NCBI GenBank assembly: GCA_029448655.1
Contig: JACCLO010000004.1
Location: forward strand, 4,836,001-4,900,000
From: Wolfiporia cocos
Lineage: Eukaryota; Basidiomycota; Agaricomycetes; Polyporales; Phaeolaceae
Length of the DNA: 64,000 nucleotides
Direction of reading: 5' to 3'
Below the pieces are notes generated by a model. The model was not told where the DNA came from. It saw only the letters and a program-made list of their open reading frames with translations, and did not search any database. This document shows positions 25,681 to 37,631 of this stretch, piece after piece. Each line of letters opens with the position of its first letter. Positions within the stretch are counted from its first letter, which is position 1. A program made the position numbers and the translations under genes.

Positions 25681-27777
25681 ATGAAGTACTCCGCGCTCAT
25701 CCTCGCGGTTGCGCTTTGCTGCCATCCCTTACCTGCCCACAGTCAAGTAGAGGCATCTGCGGCGTATGCGCCAGATTTAGCACCATGCCCATCCGGGTTT
25801 GCTCGTGTCCGAGAGGCAGGAACTACTGAACAAACCCTCAGTGCCGGTGAGACCACCTACGTCTCTGCTCGGACGCAGGACGTTCTTCCCAATGCCTGGA
25901 AGGCGTACCTAGCTGCTGTGGATGGAGCCTCGGATAGCTTGCCCTCCTATGTGTCGGACATTCTCGGTGGGTCGTATGGGGCATACCCGACCCTCGGAAT
26001 TGCAACGAGCGGGGGGGGATACAGGGCAGCGACATTCGGTGCGGGAGTGCTGAATGCACTGGATGGCCGTAACAGCATGTCTGTGCAAGCGGGTACTGGC
26101 GGGCTTTTGCAGGCTGCAACCTATCTGGCCGGCCTCTCAGGAGGAAGCTGGCTTGTCACATCACTTGCACAGGCTAACTTTCCCACCTTACCGGACCTCG
26201 TACTCGGACCGGCGGAAGTCAGCTCAGGCGGGTTCGGAGGATGGGTTTCCACCATTGATTTGCTGGAACCGGACAACAGCTCTATATTAGCAGATGTATT
26301 CTTCCTCGACCTCGTATTGGAGATCATGGGCAAACATGCGCTCGGTTTTCCTGTGACGGTAACGGACGTGTGGGCGCGCACCTTGTCTCGGCACTTCGTG
26401 AACGGCACGACCACTAGCAATTTTTGGAACCCTCTGCTTACGCACGGTGCCGGACTAACGTTCTCTTCCATCTCCGAATTGTGAGTGTTCACACATGAGT
26501 GTTCACACATTGCACATGACGCCCGGTGTTTGACGCCGCTCTAAAGAGACACGTTCGTCAATCTTGACATACCATTCCCGATTGTCGTCACGGATTCCCT
26601 TTCCTTTTACGGGAACGAGTCTAATGTCCTGGAAGGGCAATTGGTCCCTCTGACCAATCCAATCTACGAAGTCAACGTTTGTGCGCATCTGTTCGCCAAT
26701 CCTGAGTATATGTACTGACCTTTGCGGCACTCAGACGAATTTGGCTCCTATGATCCTATGCTGGCTGCCTTCACTCCGACCCAGTATCTGGGAACTGTGA
26801 ACGACTCCGTATGCGTTACCGGCTTTGACCAGATATCGTTCATTGAGGCAATATCATCGAACTTGTTTAATGATTTCAACACCTCGGTTAGTTTGACGGT
26901 CCATGCGGCAAATGTTTATTTCATGTGTCCCTCTCCACGCAGGCTAGTGCATTGGCAAATTCTACAATTGGACCCATGGTGAAAGCTCTGCGCACACTCA
27001 TACCAGAGCCCGGCATTGAGCTTGCTGTGGGACTTGTGCCGAACCCATTCTATGGCGTGTCACCTGAAACATTCATCGACTCAAATGAGACCTTGTTGCA
27101 ATTTGTTGACGGCGGTGAAGACGGAGAAGTCGTACCATTCATGCCGCTTCTAGTGAAGGCCCGTGATGTCGACGTCATCTTCGCCATCGATGCGGTGAGA
27201 GCATTTCCTGAAGCCTTTGCAATCTGATTGAGAGCTGACGCCTACCAGGCATCTGATACGGAGGACAACTACGCCGATGGAAGCTCGATCGTAGTGAGCA
27301 AATCTTTGCACCTGTAGCATGTTCACCACTGACCTCTAACTGCTCACCCAGGCAACCCAAGATCGCGTAGATCTCTTCGCCGGCACGGGCACGTACTCGT
27401 TCCCGCCAGTGCCTCCCGAGGCATCCACATTCCTTGCGCAAAACCTCACGAAACGTCCGACCTTCTTCGGATGCAACAGCACTGCCGATTCTGAGGCGCC
27501 GCTCGTCATCTATCTCGCGAACGGCGGCGCGCCGCTGGGACAGACACCTGTCACGAACACCTCTACGTGGCAATTCACATACAGCGACACCGAGCTGGAC
27601 GCGATGCTCTCGCAGACGTTCGACATTGCTACGCAGGGAATTGCCGTCGGAGGAGAGAAGGACCCGGAGTGGCCAGCATGCTTGGCATGCGCTGTTGTGG
27701 ACCGCGCCAGGAGACGAGAGAATATCGAGCTTAGCGGACTGTGTAGGAGCTGCTTGAGTAGATATTGCTGGAGCTGA
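25681..27777 (+). CDS. plb1: Secreted phospholipase B (lysophospholipase)
   Basis: Secreted or wall-anchored lipase that removes acyl chains from phospholipids and lysophospholipids. Six exons: 25681-26480, 26547-26680, 26735-26886, 26943-27194, 27249-27293, 27352-27777, all in phase, 602 residues, the usual size of fungal PLB. The start gives a clear signal peptide (MKYSALILAVALCCHPLPAHS). Catalytic landmarks of the cPLA2/PLB fold are present: SGGGYRA with its arginine, the nucleophile motif GLSGGSW, and ASDTEDN holding the catalytic aspartate, split by the intron at 27195-27248. Further family blocks are IYEVNVYEFGSYDP and the cysteine-rich C-terminus EWPACLACAVVDRA ending in SRYCW. Asn-X-Ser/Thr sites are frequent. 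There is no hydrophobic GPI-type tail, so it is probably released. It is convergent with the aminotransferase gene, 221 bases apart. Confidence 0.95.
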
Positions 27778-27998
27778 AGTGAAGAGGACCGCCAGCACAG
27801 TCCATGGACCTTTCTGAATGTTGAGGCATTGCTACGTTCGCTTCATCTGTCGTTGTGATCTTATTTATTGTATAATTGCTCACTAGTATCTGACATCTGT
27901 TACACAACACGACTACTTGAGAGCAGTTTTAAAGCAACCTGCACGCTATCTATGCATGTTACCCAGATCCGACTTTGTAACATGGCTTGTTACTCACC

Positions 27999-29429
27999 TT
28001 ACAAAGGATCAACTTCCCAGCCAAAAACCTGCTCACTCTCCTGCAGTCGCCCACATACCAGCTTCACCTTCTCATCACTCACATTCGCTACCGAGAACCT
28101 AATCCACCTCTCCGGCTCCTCGCCCTCGCGCTGCCCGGGCCCAAAGAAGCCCGATGGCAGGCACACGACGCCCATTTCCTTCGCCAGCCGCTCACATACC
28201 TTGTCCGCGTGCACACCCACAAATGGATGCCGCACAAATGCGTAGTAGCCGCCCTGCGAGCCAATCGCCCAGTGCCTCGGCAGCTCCGCACGGAACAGTG
28301 CATGGCGTTGTGCGACGGCGTCTGCGGATGCACGCACGAAAGGACGAAGTGTGGGGAGAAGCGGGGCGAGCGCGCGCTGTGGCGGACGGGGCGCGCAGAT
28401 CTGGAGCGAGTCTAGCGCGGTGTTGAGGTATGAGATCAGCGTAGGTGCAGCACAGAGCAAGCCGAGGCGATGCCCAGGGATGCAATAAGCCTTTGAGAAA
28501 GAGTAGAGGTGGATAAGCGTGCTGCGCCAGGACCAGCTAGGGGTAGGCGTGAAGAGAGCGTGTGGGGCTCCGGTAGTGATGAAGTTGCGGTATGTTTCAT
28601 CAAGAACGAGTGCGAGCGAGTGTTTCTGTGCGAGCTCGGCGAATTGCTGGACGAGGGAAGGCGGGTATATAGCTCCGGTCTATGTTGATCAGTAACACGC
28701 TGTGAACCTGGAATTGTGCGACATACTGGGTTGTTAGGCGTCACAAGCACGATTGCCTTCGTCTTTGATGTAATGAGAGCCTCGCATCGTTCAGGAGATG
28801 GCAGGAAGTGATCCTCTGGTCGGGTCGAAAGCAGGACAGGCGTGATGCTCAGTGAAGTGAGGGTCATTCTGTGGGATAACTTCAATATAGTATCTTGCAG
28901 CGGACGACAGCACGAACTCATGATTGAAATACCTAAGATGGGTGTCAAAAAGTCGCTTTGATGAAGCGTATATTCGCGCACCATGGTATTGGCAGGATCA
29001 TCTCGTCCCCTGGGCCTGCCAAGGTCATAGCTAAGGCGACAAACGCGAGATTACACCCAGCAGTAACAGCAATGTCTTCTGGCGTGAGGTCGGCCTCAGA
29101 CCCATACTGATGCTTCATCTCCTCCATGATAGCTCTGCGAAGTGGAAGCTCGCCAGCGTTGGGAACATATCCGCATGTGGTAGGATCTGACGAGGCAGCT
29201 CCTAGCGCGTCGAGCACGTCCTTGGGCGGCGGGACTCCCGGGACACCTTGGGACATGTCCAGCAGGGGACGCGACGGAGTAGCCACGTAGGACTCGGCCC
29301 ATTTGTACGCTTGGGGGATGCTATGACCATCTGGGTGACCTCCAGTTCGCATATATTCAGCTATACTTACGGTGGCCGTTTGGTGTTCTCTATTCCCTTC
29401 GATAGCCGGAACGCAAAGTGAGTTGCCAT
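27999..29429 (-). CDS. PLP-dependent aminotransferase, class I/II
   Basis: Pyridoxal-phosphate enzyme of fold type I; the substrate cannot be told from sequence. Exons in transcript order: 29371-29429, 28982-29320, 28918-28932 (only 15 nt), 28727-28868, 27999-28679, giving 411 residues, all phases matching. Visible family motifs: MSQGVPGVPPP near the N-terminus, GYVPNAGELPLRRAI, VTAGCNLAF, ILPIPWYFNHE (spread over three exons), TPNNPTGAIYPP, LVLDETYRNF with the cofactor-binding aspartate, the Schiff-base lysine in YSFSKAYCIPGHRLG (Lys248), and RFSVAN with the carboxylate-binding arginine. The start MATHFAFRLSKG was preferred over a downstream ATG at 29352 because a GTAAGT donor joins it in phase to the conserved IPQAYKWAES. 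It shares a 274-bp divergent promoter with the glutaredoxin-like gene. Confidence 0.92.
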
Positions 29430-29431
29430 AA

Positions 29432-29515
29432 GTCTACTAGCAGCTTAGAGCTCTACAAGCAGGGCTGAAGGTTATGTCTACTAGCAGCTTAGAGCTCTAC
29501 AAGCAGGGCTGAAGG
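29432..29515. repeat. 44-bp tandem duplication in a divergent promoter
   Basis: A 44-bp unit beginning GTCTACTAGCAGCTTAGAGC at 29432 is repeated from 29476, with about 39 identical positions in a row. Each copy holds the palindrome AGAGCTCT. It lies immediately upstream of the aminotransferase start codon, in the spacer shared with the glutaredoxin-like gene. Confidence 0.9.
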
Positions 29516-29703
29516 GGACTGGATTACGTTCGAGAAAGCCGTCGACAAGAATTGTACAGCAGGTGTGAGCGACTCGCCAATGTTATAGGCATTATCGCGG
29601 ATGTCAGCGTCGGCAAAGTCGAGTCAGTTGAGGCGTCTTGCTGTTTGCCCGCTACTGTCTTCTACAGACCCCGGTCCTGATTCCGCCACTGGAACGAAGG
29701 CTG

Positions 29704-30098
29704 ATGGCAAGTCGCGGAGTTGGGCGAATGGCACGGTTGACGCTATTTAGCGGGCCCAACTGTTCACTTTGTGATGTAGGCCACTTGTTCCTTTTCCGTG
29801 ATCACTGTCATCATGTCCTCACACTCGTTCATGTACTATCTCACAGATTGCAAAGGCGGAGCTCGCGAAAGTTCGCCAACAGCGTTCCTTCGATCTCGAG
29901 ACAATCAATATCCAAGACGCGGGCCAGGAAAGATGGAAGCGCAAGTATGTCTACTGGATCCCGGCACTTCACGTCGAAGGCAGGGAGATCGCGAAGGGTC
30001 GCTGGGACGCGGAGACCGTGAACTCCGCACTCGACTTGTGGGAGAAGGATCCATGGACGAAGGACGAGCCATCTGCCGGGGCGGGAAAGCCCCAGTGA
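29704..30098 (+). CDS. Glutaredoxin-like protein (YDR286C/C5orf63 family)
   Basis: Small thioredoxin-fold protein, 107 residues from exons 29704-29775 and 29847-30098 (71-nt intron, phase 0). It begins MASRGVGRMARLTLFSGPNC and has a CSLC redox pair (Cys20, Cys23), the spacing and surroundings of the glutaredoxin-like family represented by yeast YDR286C. The second half, with NIQDAGQERWKRKYVYWIP followed by ALHVEGREI, matches the conserved cis-proline strand (WIPALHV). Function in the family is not established; mitochondrial or cytosolic thiol chemistry is suspected. A second in-frame ATG at 29728 could be the true start. Its stop codon lies only 32 bases before the ATG chosen for the next gene, whose frame is open across this whole second exon. 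Confidence 0.88.
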
Positions 30099-30130
30099 GC
30101 TCTAGCTCCCAGCAGCTGCAGCAGCAGCAA

Positions 30131-31399
30131 ATGGTCCCTTTGTACGTCGAGGATCTTCATCGCAATGGTAACACACAGGATGAGGACTGCGGGTGGTCTG
30201 GATACTACCTATATGACCGTTGTGGTGAAACAGCACTAGGCTTATCTCAGGACGAAGACGAGAAAGATATCGGCCACATCGACGAACGACGCTGTTTCAA
30301 CTGTGGCCTGCCAGGACACATGATATCCTCATGTCCCGAGCCGCGCAACCATGCCCTCGTTGCGCTGTCGAGACAGCTCTTTAACTTCTTTAAAGGAGAC
30401 AACGCCCCCAATGGCAATCAACGTGTACATGAAGTTGAAGGTTGGCAACAGCAGCGACTAGAGTGGCTCGAGACTTTCGAACCTGGGCAAATCAGGGGTA
30501 GTCTACTGAGAGACGCTCTAGGCCTCGAAGACGGCGATGCCGGCGAGAACGTTGAGTGGCTGCGCAATATGTGCATCTGGGGCTATCCGAAAGGATGGTA
30601 TGCGAGCGTTGATCCTCGGGAACGCATCTGGAATATGCTCAGCGGCGGTGATGACGGCGACGATTCAGAGTACGCTATCGACGACTTCATGTTCGACATT
30701 GTCGGCGAAGACAGCGTCGAACGGCTTGTTCTGCCTTCTAGGATCACGCCCCATGCGCAGGATACACGGTCGAATGCATCTGATAGCGACTCCGAGTCTG
30801 ACCCTGAGCTTTCGTCAGCTTCCTCGCGCTCGTCAACGCCGTCGTCGCGTGCACAACCCGCGCCACAGCGCTGGGCGGCCTATCCTCTCACGTACTTCCT
30901 TTGGTCTCGTCTGCCTATCTACAATGGCTTGAGTCTCCCCAACCTGCAAAGCATTCGCAATGCTGCCCTGCAGTCCTCAGATGCTCGACAGCCCATATTT
31001 GCCCAAGATAGTCCTCTACCGAAACCTCCTAATCGAGAAGGTCGCCATCATGATGAAAGCGCGGCTTTGAGGTCTTCCGTCCATGAGTGCCCACCTCCTC
31101 CTCGCACAACTCCTCCGCCTCTTCCCAGCGCAGAAGCTCCTGTTGCTCGCTACGAGTCGCAATACCCTGTGGAACAATACCCGCCACCGCCCCCACCTAC
31201 GGTTCCACCCCCTCCTCCACCTATGATGCCACCGCTTGCAATGCTCCCAGCTACGGCCCCACCGACCCACCATACCGCCCTGCTATCAATCCCACATTCG
31301 GCCCCGATCCAGCGTGTTCGTTCCCCACAGACTATTCCGCATGTGCCCAGCATCACTTTCGCACCACCAAGTCCCGAGAGTGAGGTCAGATTCGCGTGA
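30131..31399 (+). CDS. ZCCHC8-like zinc-knuckle protein with PSP domain
   Basis: Likely component of nuclear RNA surveillance: human ZCCHC8 is the scaffold of the nuclear exosome targeting complex. Intronless, 422 residues from the ATG at 30131. A single CCHC zinc knuckle, CFNCGLPGHMISSC, lies at residues 55-68, followed by PEPRNHALVALSRQLF. A PSP-type region follows, with FEPGQIRGSLLRDALGL and WLRNMCIWGYPKGWY, the combination seen in ZCCHC8 homologues. Then come an acidic Asp/Ser stretch and a proline-rich C-terminus with PPPPPP runs. The start is uncertain: the frame stays open upstream to about 29798 and has further in-frame ATGs (for example in MDEGRAI and MEAQV) that would lie inside the glutaredoxin-like coding region. 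The two genes may share a transcript. Confidence 0.85.
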   Translation: MVPLYVEDLHRNGNTQDEDCGWSGYYLYDRCGETALGLSQDEDEKDIGHIDERRCFNCGLPGHMISSCPEPRNHALVALSRQLFNFFKGDNAPNGNQRVHEVEGWQQQRLEWLETFEPGQIRGSLLRDALGLEDGDAGENVEWLRNMCIWGYPKGWYASVDPRERIWNMLSGGDDGDDSEYAIDDFMFDIVGEDSVERLVLPSRITPHAQDTRSNASDSDSESDPELSSASSRSSTPSSRAQPAPQRWAAYPLTYFLWSRLPIYNGLSLPNLQSIRNAALQSSDARQPIFAQDSPLPKPPNREGRHHDESAALRSSVHECPPPPRTTPPPLPSAEAPVARYESQYPVEQYPPPPPPTVPPPPPPMMPPLAMLPATAPPTHHTALLSIPHSAPIQRVRSPQTIPHVPSITFAPPSPESEVRFA

Positions 31400-31767
31400 C
31401 CGCCAAAATTCCCCATCCGCGAGGATGATGTTCAGACATGGACATGTCACCTTGAGCACGCTACATTGCTATTATTTACCTCTCCCACCCAGCAATATAT
31501 TGTTTTGTATCAGGTTTATATCAGATGTAACGGACACAGCAAACTATATCATCCTACCCGACCGACTCGTGAAAGCGTCATCATTAACCCAATGCGAACT
31601 GTAGTGTACAAATAATACAGGCACGCATGCCAGTTACCTAAAGCTACATCGTCCGTGCAGGAGGTATATAACATTGTGTGGAGTGCATTTGCGTGAGTGT
31701 CCGGTGCATCCGGGTGTGCAGCGTCCTCAATCGTGAGTTGTCGTGCCTAGCGCATCCAGCACCGCAC

Positions 31768-32758
31768 TCAGATGGCGGTGGCACTAGATTGGAACTTGGG
31801 TTCCGGCGAGTGCGAGCGATCACTAGCACTCGCTGGACGCTCTGGCCGCGTGGAGGGTGCGTAGCGTGGGAGAGTCTCGAGGGGCTTGGAAATCTTGAAG
31901 CCTGTGCCCATAGTGAGTGGTCTGCCCCTGCATCACGAGTCGAGCAGACGACATACCCTTCAGCCCAGCCTTCTTCTCGCCGCTTCGTCCAAAGCCGTAT
32001 CCGAGCTTCCTTCCCCATTCATCCACGCCGCCGTGAGACTTCTCGTCACCGCCTTTCCATAGATTGTCGATTAGTGCCGACGACGGGCGCGCGTGCGTGG
32101 GCAGAATATCCTTCGCGTCCTTCACGCGCTCGCGCCACGCGAAGAGCGCACGGCGTGGCTTGGCGCGCTCACGGAAAACGAGGCCAAGGAAGATGTTAAC
32201 ACAGCCGAGGGCGAAGAGAAGGAAGGCGGCGACGAGCGTGAAGTCGTCGACGTGGTGCGAGAGGATCATCGTGCTGATGAGGCACTCGAAGATCCCCAGC
32301 GGTCCGAGGCCGAATGATTCCCCGAGCACGGGGAAGAAGCGTTCAAAGAACGCGGCAGGCCATCCCATCTCGGAGCAAATGAGGACGATGACCTCGAAGA
32401 TGATGAGGATGCGGTTGAGAACAGCCCAGAAGATACCGGCGGGCTGGTTGGGGACGTCGCTGTTCCTGTGGGCCAAAGCTTATGAGATTCGAGGAGAATG
32501 AATATATTGGGTACGTACGGGATGTAGTCGCAGTTCTCGTAGCTGGTACTGTTAGCTTGGGCTTGGAAATCATTGAACGCTTCTATGTCTCGGACCATGA
32601 CAAAAATGCTGCTGGCAAAGACCAACACCAGAGAAAGAATGCTTAAGGCGCGGACGACATTCAGTCCAATGAACACGTCTAAAAATACATGCTCTATATC
32701 AGAGTATGTCAGGCTTATGCAGTAGCAAGACATACTTACATGAGCGGGGAGGAAGCAT
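31768..32758 (-). CDS. Four-helix membrane protein, conserved in basidiomycetes
   Basis: Function unknown. Exons in transcript order: 32740-32758, 32519-32678, 31957-32465, 31768-31901; phases match and the product is 273 residues starting MLPPRSYVFIGLNVVRALSI. Hydrophobic helices are visible at VVRALSILSLVLVFASSIFV, then GIFWAVLNRILIIFEVIVLI, FGLGPLGIFECLISTMIL and FTLVAAFLLFALGCVNIFLG. A short loop between helices 1 and 2 has NCDYIPNSDVPNQ. The C-terminal third is hydrophilic and basic (RERAKPRRALFAWRERVKD) and presumably cytosolic. I have the impression of an uncharacterised family widespread in Agaricomycetes, but cannot name it with certainty. It is convergent with the ZCCHC8-like gene. 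Confidence 0.85.
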
Positions 32759-33442
32759 CGTAAGATGTCTAAATGCGCAACAGCAGTGAAAGAATGGAGG
32801 TGCTGGCTAGCAGACTAAGAATAGCTAGGACGTAACAGCGTCGCGTTGATGAATCCGAGGAATCTGAAGGGTGTACCCGCACCGAGAATGAGAGTGGTAA
32901 ACCCGACCAGAAGGTTGCGCACACGATGAGGCCCATGCAGGCTTTATAGCCCACATTCTTGCTAGCATCATGCCGCCATATACGTGGCGAACTATTGTAC
33001 TCCTCGTTGCGATTGAAGCGCGGCATTGTCAAGGTATCGAGAACAATAACGACAACACCTGCCCATTTCGGCTCGCACCCCATTACGTAACAAGAGCAGC
33101 GACGGGCGTCTGTCCTTTCTTAGTCGTGAGTGGCAAGCGCGTGCAGAGCTTCATTTGCATCGCGACGCCGACAATTATGAACGAATCGGCTGGAACATGG
33201 CAATCAATGATGTATTACTCGGCCGTCGATATTAGTAAAGTGTATTACGACTAGCGAACCGGGTATAATAAATAAGTTACATGATATGTACATACACCTC
33301 TAGTACTGTTGTATGATGGGTAGAACGAACGGAGTGGGACGAATGTATGACGGAAGCGGACGTGAGAGAGAGAATCAGTTTGTAATGAGTGTCAAGTTCG
33401 GAAGCAAGGGTGGGAGAAGGGAACTGCGGAATGAAGCTGCGT
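32759..33442. other. Intergenic between two minus-strand genes
   Basis: Holds the promoter of the four-helix protein and the 3' region of the MFS transporter. No gene seen; the short minus-strand open frame near 32769-33083 has no splice-compatible continuation. Confidence 0.5.
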
Positions 33443-35473
33443 TTACGCAGCAGCACGTTTTGATCTCGCACGGACTGCCTTTCCGTATCGGTAAAAGAGG
33501 AAGGGGATAGGAATCTAGAAGACAAGAGTCGGTACTCTTCATTGTGGTGGACTGTACGGCATGGGAACTCACCATTCCGATGGAGATGAACGCCCAAACG
33601 GACGCCGCCCAGCCGTTGCCGAGATTGTGGTACATCGCCTCGATGAACAGGGGCATCGCAGCGCCTGAGCCTGAACGGATGACAGTCTTGGCGGCGAGGG
33701 CAGATGCGACGTATCCGGGGAAGGCATCGATGATGTAGGCGTTGGCAGAGAAGTAGATGATAACCACTATGATTGGTCATGTTAGCCTCAACTATATAGC
33801 AGTGTGACGACACCGAGACTTACTACCAAAGCCGAATGGAACACCAGATGAGACAGGACCAACCCAGTTTCCGCCACCAGGCATGACCGCCGGGGGGCTC
33901 GTCCATCCGAAGATAAACATCGAGATTGGAACGAACCAGCAGCCGATCATCATGCCCACGAGACGGTCCTCGGGGTCGGCGTGTCCGCCCTTAACTGCGG
34001 CGCACTTCTGGTAGTTCTTCTCGATCTGAGGAGTGACGAAGAGCGCGAGACCGAGACCGATGAGCACGGAACAGAACGTCAAGCCGAAGTGTCCGTCGTC
34101 GAAGTGGTACTCCTCGAGAAAGACTACTGGGAAGGAGAAGAAGAACGCGTACTACAACCAATATAAGAGTTCCGCGTGATAGAGCAATTGATGAGTGGTA
34201 CTTACCAGCAGACCGTAAATGAGCGCGATATACATAGACATGAGCAACAAGATCGGCTCAGTCGCGAGCATCTCTGAAAATAACACCGTCAGAAATGGCG
34301 ACAAAAAAACAGAGACGTTGACGTACGGAATGGACGGATCAAAGTCTCAATGACAATCTCAGAGAGCGAAGCTTTGAACAGGTCCTGCTCGGTGGTAATG
34401 TTCGGGTCACCGGTCTCCTTCCGCAGACGCGCGGCACGCCGCTTGAGCAGGACGGGCGCGAATGTCTCTGGGATCGTGCAGCAGAGCACGAACACGACCG
34501 CGGCAAATATCATGTTGATCCACAACATCCACCGCCAGCCAAGGTTCTCGCCGACGAAACCACCGATGATGGGACCGATGACAGGTCCACCATATGGGGC
34601 GGCAGCAAACAACGCGATAGCGAAACCACGCTCGTTGTTGTCCCAAAGGTCGGAAATGGTACCGCCAGCAAGAGTGAGTGGTGCGGAAGCAAAAAATCCG
34701 GAGAAGAATCGACAGATGAGGAGGGTCTGAATGTTGGTGGCAACGGCGCAGGGAATATTGAAGATGACGTAGATCAGACTGGGGATTGTCCAAATAGGTT
34801 TTCTACCAACCAGTTCGCTCTGTACAAGGTCAGGAAACATTCCTGACAATCGAAACACAATAGCTTACAAGAGGCGACCACAGTAGGGGACCAACACCGA
34901 AACCACAAACCATGAGGGACACGCTGAGTGCAGTAACTACTTCGCCGACATGAAAGTAGTCCTGGATATCGCCGAAGTCACCGGTAACAACTGCACTGCC
35001 GAAGGCGACACCGACGACAGAGAACGCGCACACGGCAGTCAAATCTGAAATACGGTCAGCCGCTGTGTCAAATTATAGGATGTAGAGTACATACACCAAC
35101 GATACGTATTTGACCAATTCCGTGGATCCTCTGGATCGTTTGGCAGCCATGTCACCAGCTTCACATCCTTCAGCTGCTTCGCCTTTTCCGGGTCCTTCAA
35201 CGCGCCGGGGATCTCGGAGACATGTGTGGGGATAGGCCGGAGGGCCATATCCGCTGGAACAAAGCCGGTTTTGGAGGTCGTACGGTACTCATCGGTAAAT
35301 CCACCGGCGTTGACATTGGTCGTTTGGAATGGGAAACTCAGATCAGGGTTTGCAGCATCGTGGGAGGGGGGGTCAGCGGGCTGCGCGGCCTCTTCTGAGG
35401 CCGTGCGGTAGATAGGGTACTCGTCGGGGGTGACGACGGTCGCCGTCTCGCTGGGGGCGGTCGTGGAGGTCAT
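33443..35473 (-). CDS. MFS transporter, DHA1 drug/polyamine type
   Basis: Plasma-membrane proton antiporter family, probably 12 helices; the substrate cannot be read from sequence. Seven exons in transcript order: 35095-35473, 34869-35044, 34327-34819, 34206-34273, 33824-34151, 33573-33766, 33443-33514; all phases agree, 569 residues. A 110-residue hydrophilic N-terminus ends with NDPEDPRNWSNTYRW, the classic entry of fungal DHA1 proteins. Further signatures: VVTGDFGDIQDYF, LLWSPLSELVGRKPIW (motif A, split by an intron), RFFSGFFASAPLTLAGGTISDLW, and GGFVGENLGWRWMLW. A large central loop has PVLLKRRAARLRKETGDP. The C-terminus IPFLFYRYGKAVRARSK matches the family end. The nearest types are Tpo/Flu1-like exporters of polyamines, azoles or secondary metabolites; this last step is inference. 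Confidence 0.93.
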
Positions 35474-37631
35474 CGTGAAATTATCTAAGTCGTAACAGTC
35501 GAAGGCTCCAAGACCGATGAAAGGGGAGAAGGGGAAATAGGAAAGTGGAGTTGACCCACAGCGGGCCAGCTTATATGTAGTCGGCGGGCAGAGGCGAATA
35601 CCTTGATCTGGCAATAGCCGGAGTGAGGAACAGAAACCGGACACCGCCTGACAAAGCGGGAAGCTCCATCAGGACCTGCCCCGAGCGCATACCAGGCATA
35701 CCAGCGGGCGATTGCTTGTTCTCCTTCTCCCTTGGAGAGCTGTGGCGTCGATTCCGTCCTATGACTTTTCTGGAAGACTTGGCACGCGCCGTCTTCTGGC
35801 TGAACTCTGCCATCGACTCCATTGGTGACCCATTGAAAGCATCATGTTGGCGTGGTAGAGCGCAGAGGTTGGACGCAGCCATCATGCTGAACGGCATTGT
35901 CGGACGTCAGTTCGAACGTTACCGGGTACGAGGAAGCCGGTCGATCGAGCACCACATTCCTAATATGGTATGTTGGATCATAGGCGCCTACTGCGCCCGC
36001 TTTCTCACCGACCCTTCCCGCGTCCCGGGATGCCTCAATGCAATGCAAGCCTCGTGAGACCGTTTTCTAACGTTCGACCGAACGCTAACGGCCACGATAG
36101 GATAACTCTGGGCAGCTGATCAGTCCTGGACGTAAAGGCTTGCGGAGAGCGGCGCACACGAGTCCGACCGGAAGGCGCACGCTGCGACAATGCAGCCGGA
36201 TTGTCTTGGGCTATCGAGATCCAAACGTGAATCAAGATTGAATGCGTAGGGCGATCCAGGCCCGCTCGGGCACGAGCCAGTCACTACGATACTGCCAGGC
36301 CTCTTCTCTGTGACATTGGATTGGTATTGCAGTGGCTGGTTCACCTACCATCGCGTTTGATAGTGAGTTTCCTGCACAGCTGGTGTCAAGATGAAAGAGA
36401 ACACTGCATTCACCAGCTCGGAACACGCCGTAGATACGTGCATGGTATTTGACTCGACCACATCGCACACCGGGAACCGGCCTCGTCTCCCTCCGCCAGC
36501 GCTTCCGTGCGTCGGTCGAGGGCGCGCCCTTCCATGGTTCCATGCCCTGAGCGCTCTGAGCATGCGCCGGTATCCAGTTAGCCGTCTCTTATCGCGATCT
36601 GTCGCGTTCGCTGCGATACAAGTCGTTGGCGACCCGTAGTGTCCCGCTCACGGAACTTGGCGGGCAGCAGCGGTGGTGGTGCAGCTCTATGCACATGGCA
36701 ATAGGCTGCGCAAAAGCTCCAGAATCTCAGGCAGAACTGAAGAAGTCGGACAGACGTCGTTCAGCAGCTAATTTGGTGCAGCCTCGCCATAACCTGGCCT
36801 CCGGCCCGCATGCTTCCACTCTCCGTGACATATAAGGCGGCCTATTCGTTCACGACGCCCCTTTGTTTCAACGTGCGGTGCTCGACGGCAAAATTGCTGC
36901 TGCACATCTCTTCAGATGATCTCTGTGCATTCTAGGTCGGACTCACTGCAGCTAGCCTTGCAGATAAACCTTCCTGCCGACGCAATGCCTAGCGGAACAT
37001 CCCGCGGCTCCTGGCAGTCAATGTACCGGCCGAAAAGCACAGCGGTCGGACTCGCGACAACGATGGCTGGTAGGGGCGGCGATAGGCGGGCATTCCTCGA
37101 AAGCCGGATAATGGAGGGTGGCGGATACGATTGCTCCTTCCGTTTGAGGCAATGCCGCAGGATCATCCCGAGATTTGCCGAGTGGCTTGGGCTTGGCGCT
37201 CGATTGCCGCGCCACGAGGTAGCGCTGGATACTTCAAGGCTAATATTAATGTGCTGTAAATTGCGAGTACACTACATGCACACACAATACTCACGTAGTC
37301 TCCAATTGTACAGATGCAAGAATACTTACGCAAATATACAGGTCCGCCGTATATCATCATGGCCAACAGTTGAATGGTGAACAAGCCGACATATTAGTTC
37401 GCATTCTACCAAGCTATGAGTGATCAGATGTGATGCTGCATATTCACGGTATCTCTAGAACAGACTTGCTCACAAATGGCACAACGGTTGGCTCGGTGTG
37501 GCGTATCTGCCACAGTGACATACCAGCCTGCCACAGTCGACCTGTGGCTGATCGGTCGAGAAGCATGTCTATCACGTGGCTGCATATTATGTTCAAATGT
37601 TGCTATATATAGGCCCGCTATGATATGTATA
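35474..37631. other. Intergenic, no gene seen
   Basis: The first few hundred bases are the promoter of the MFS gene. The rest has only short overlapping frames on both strands with no motif. Confidence 0.45.
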
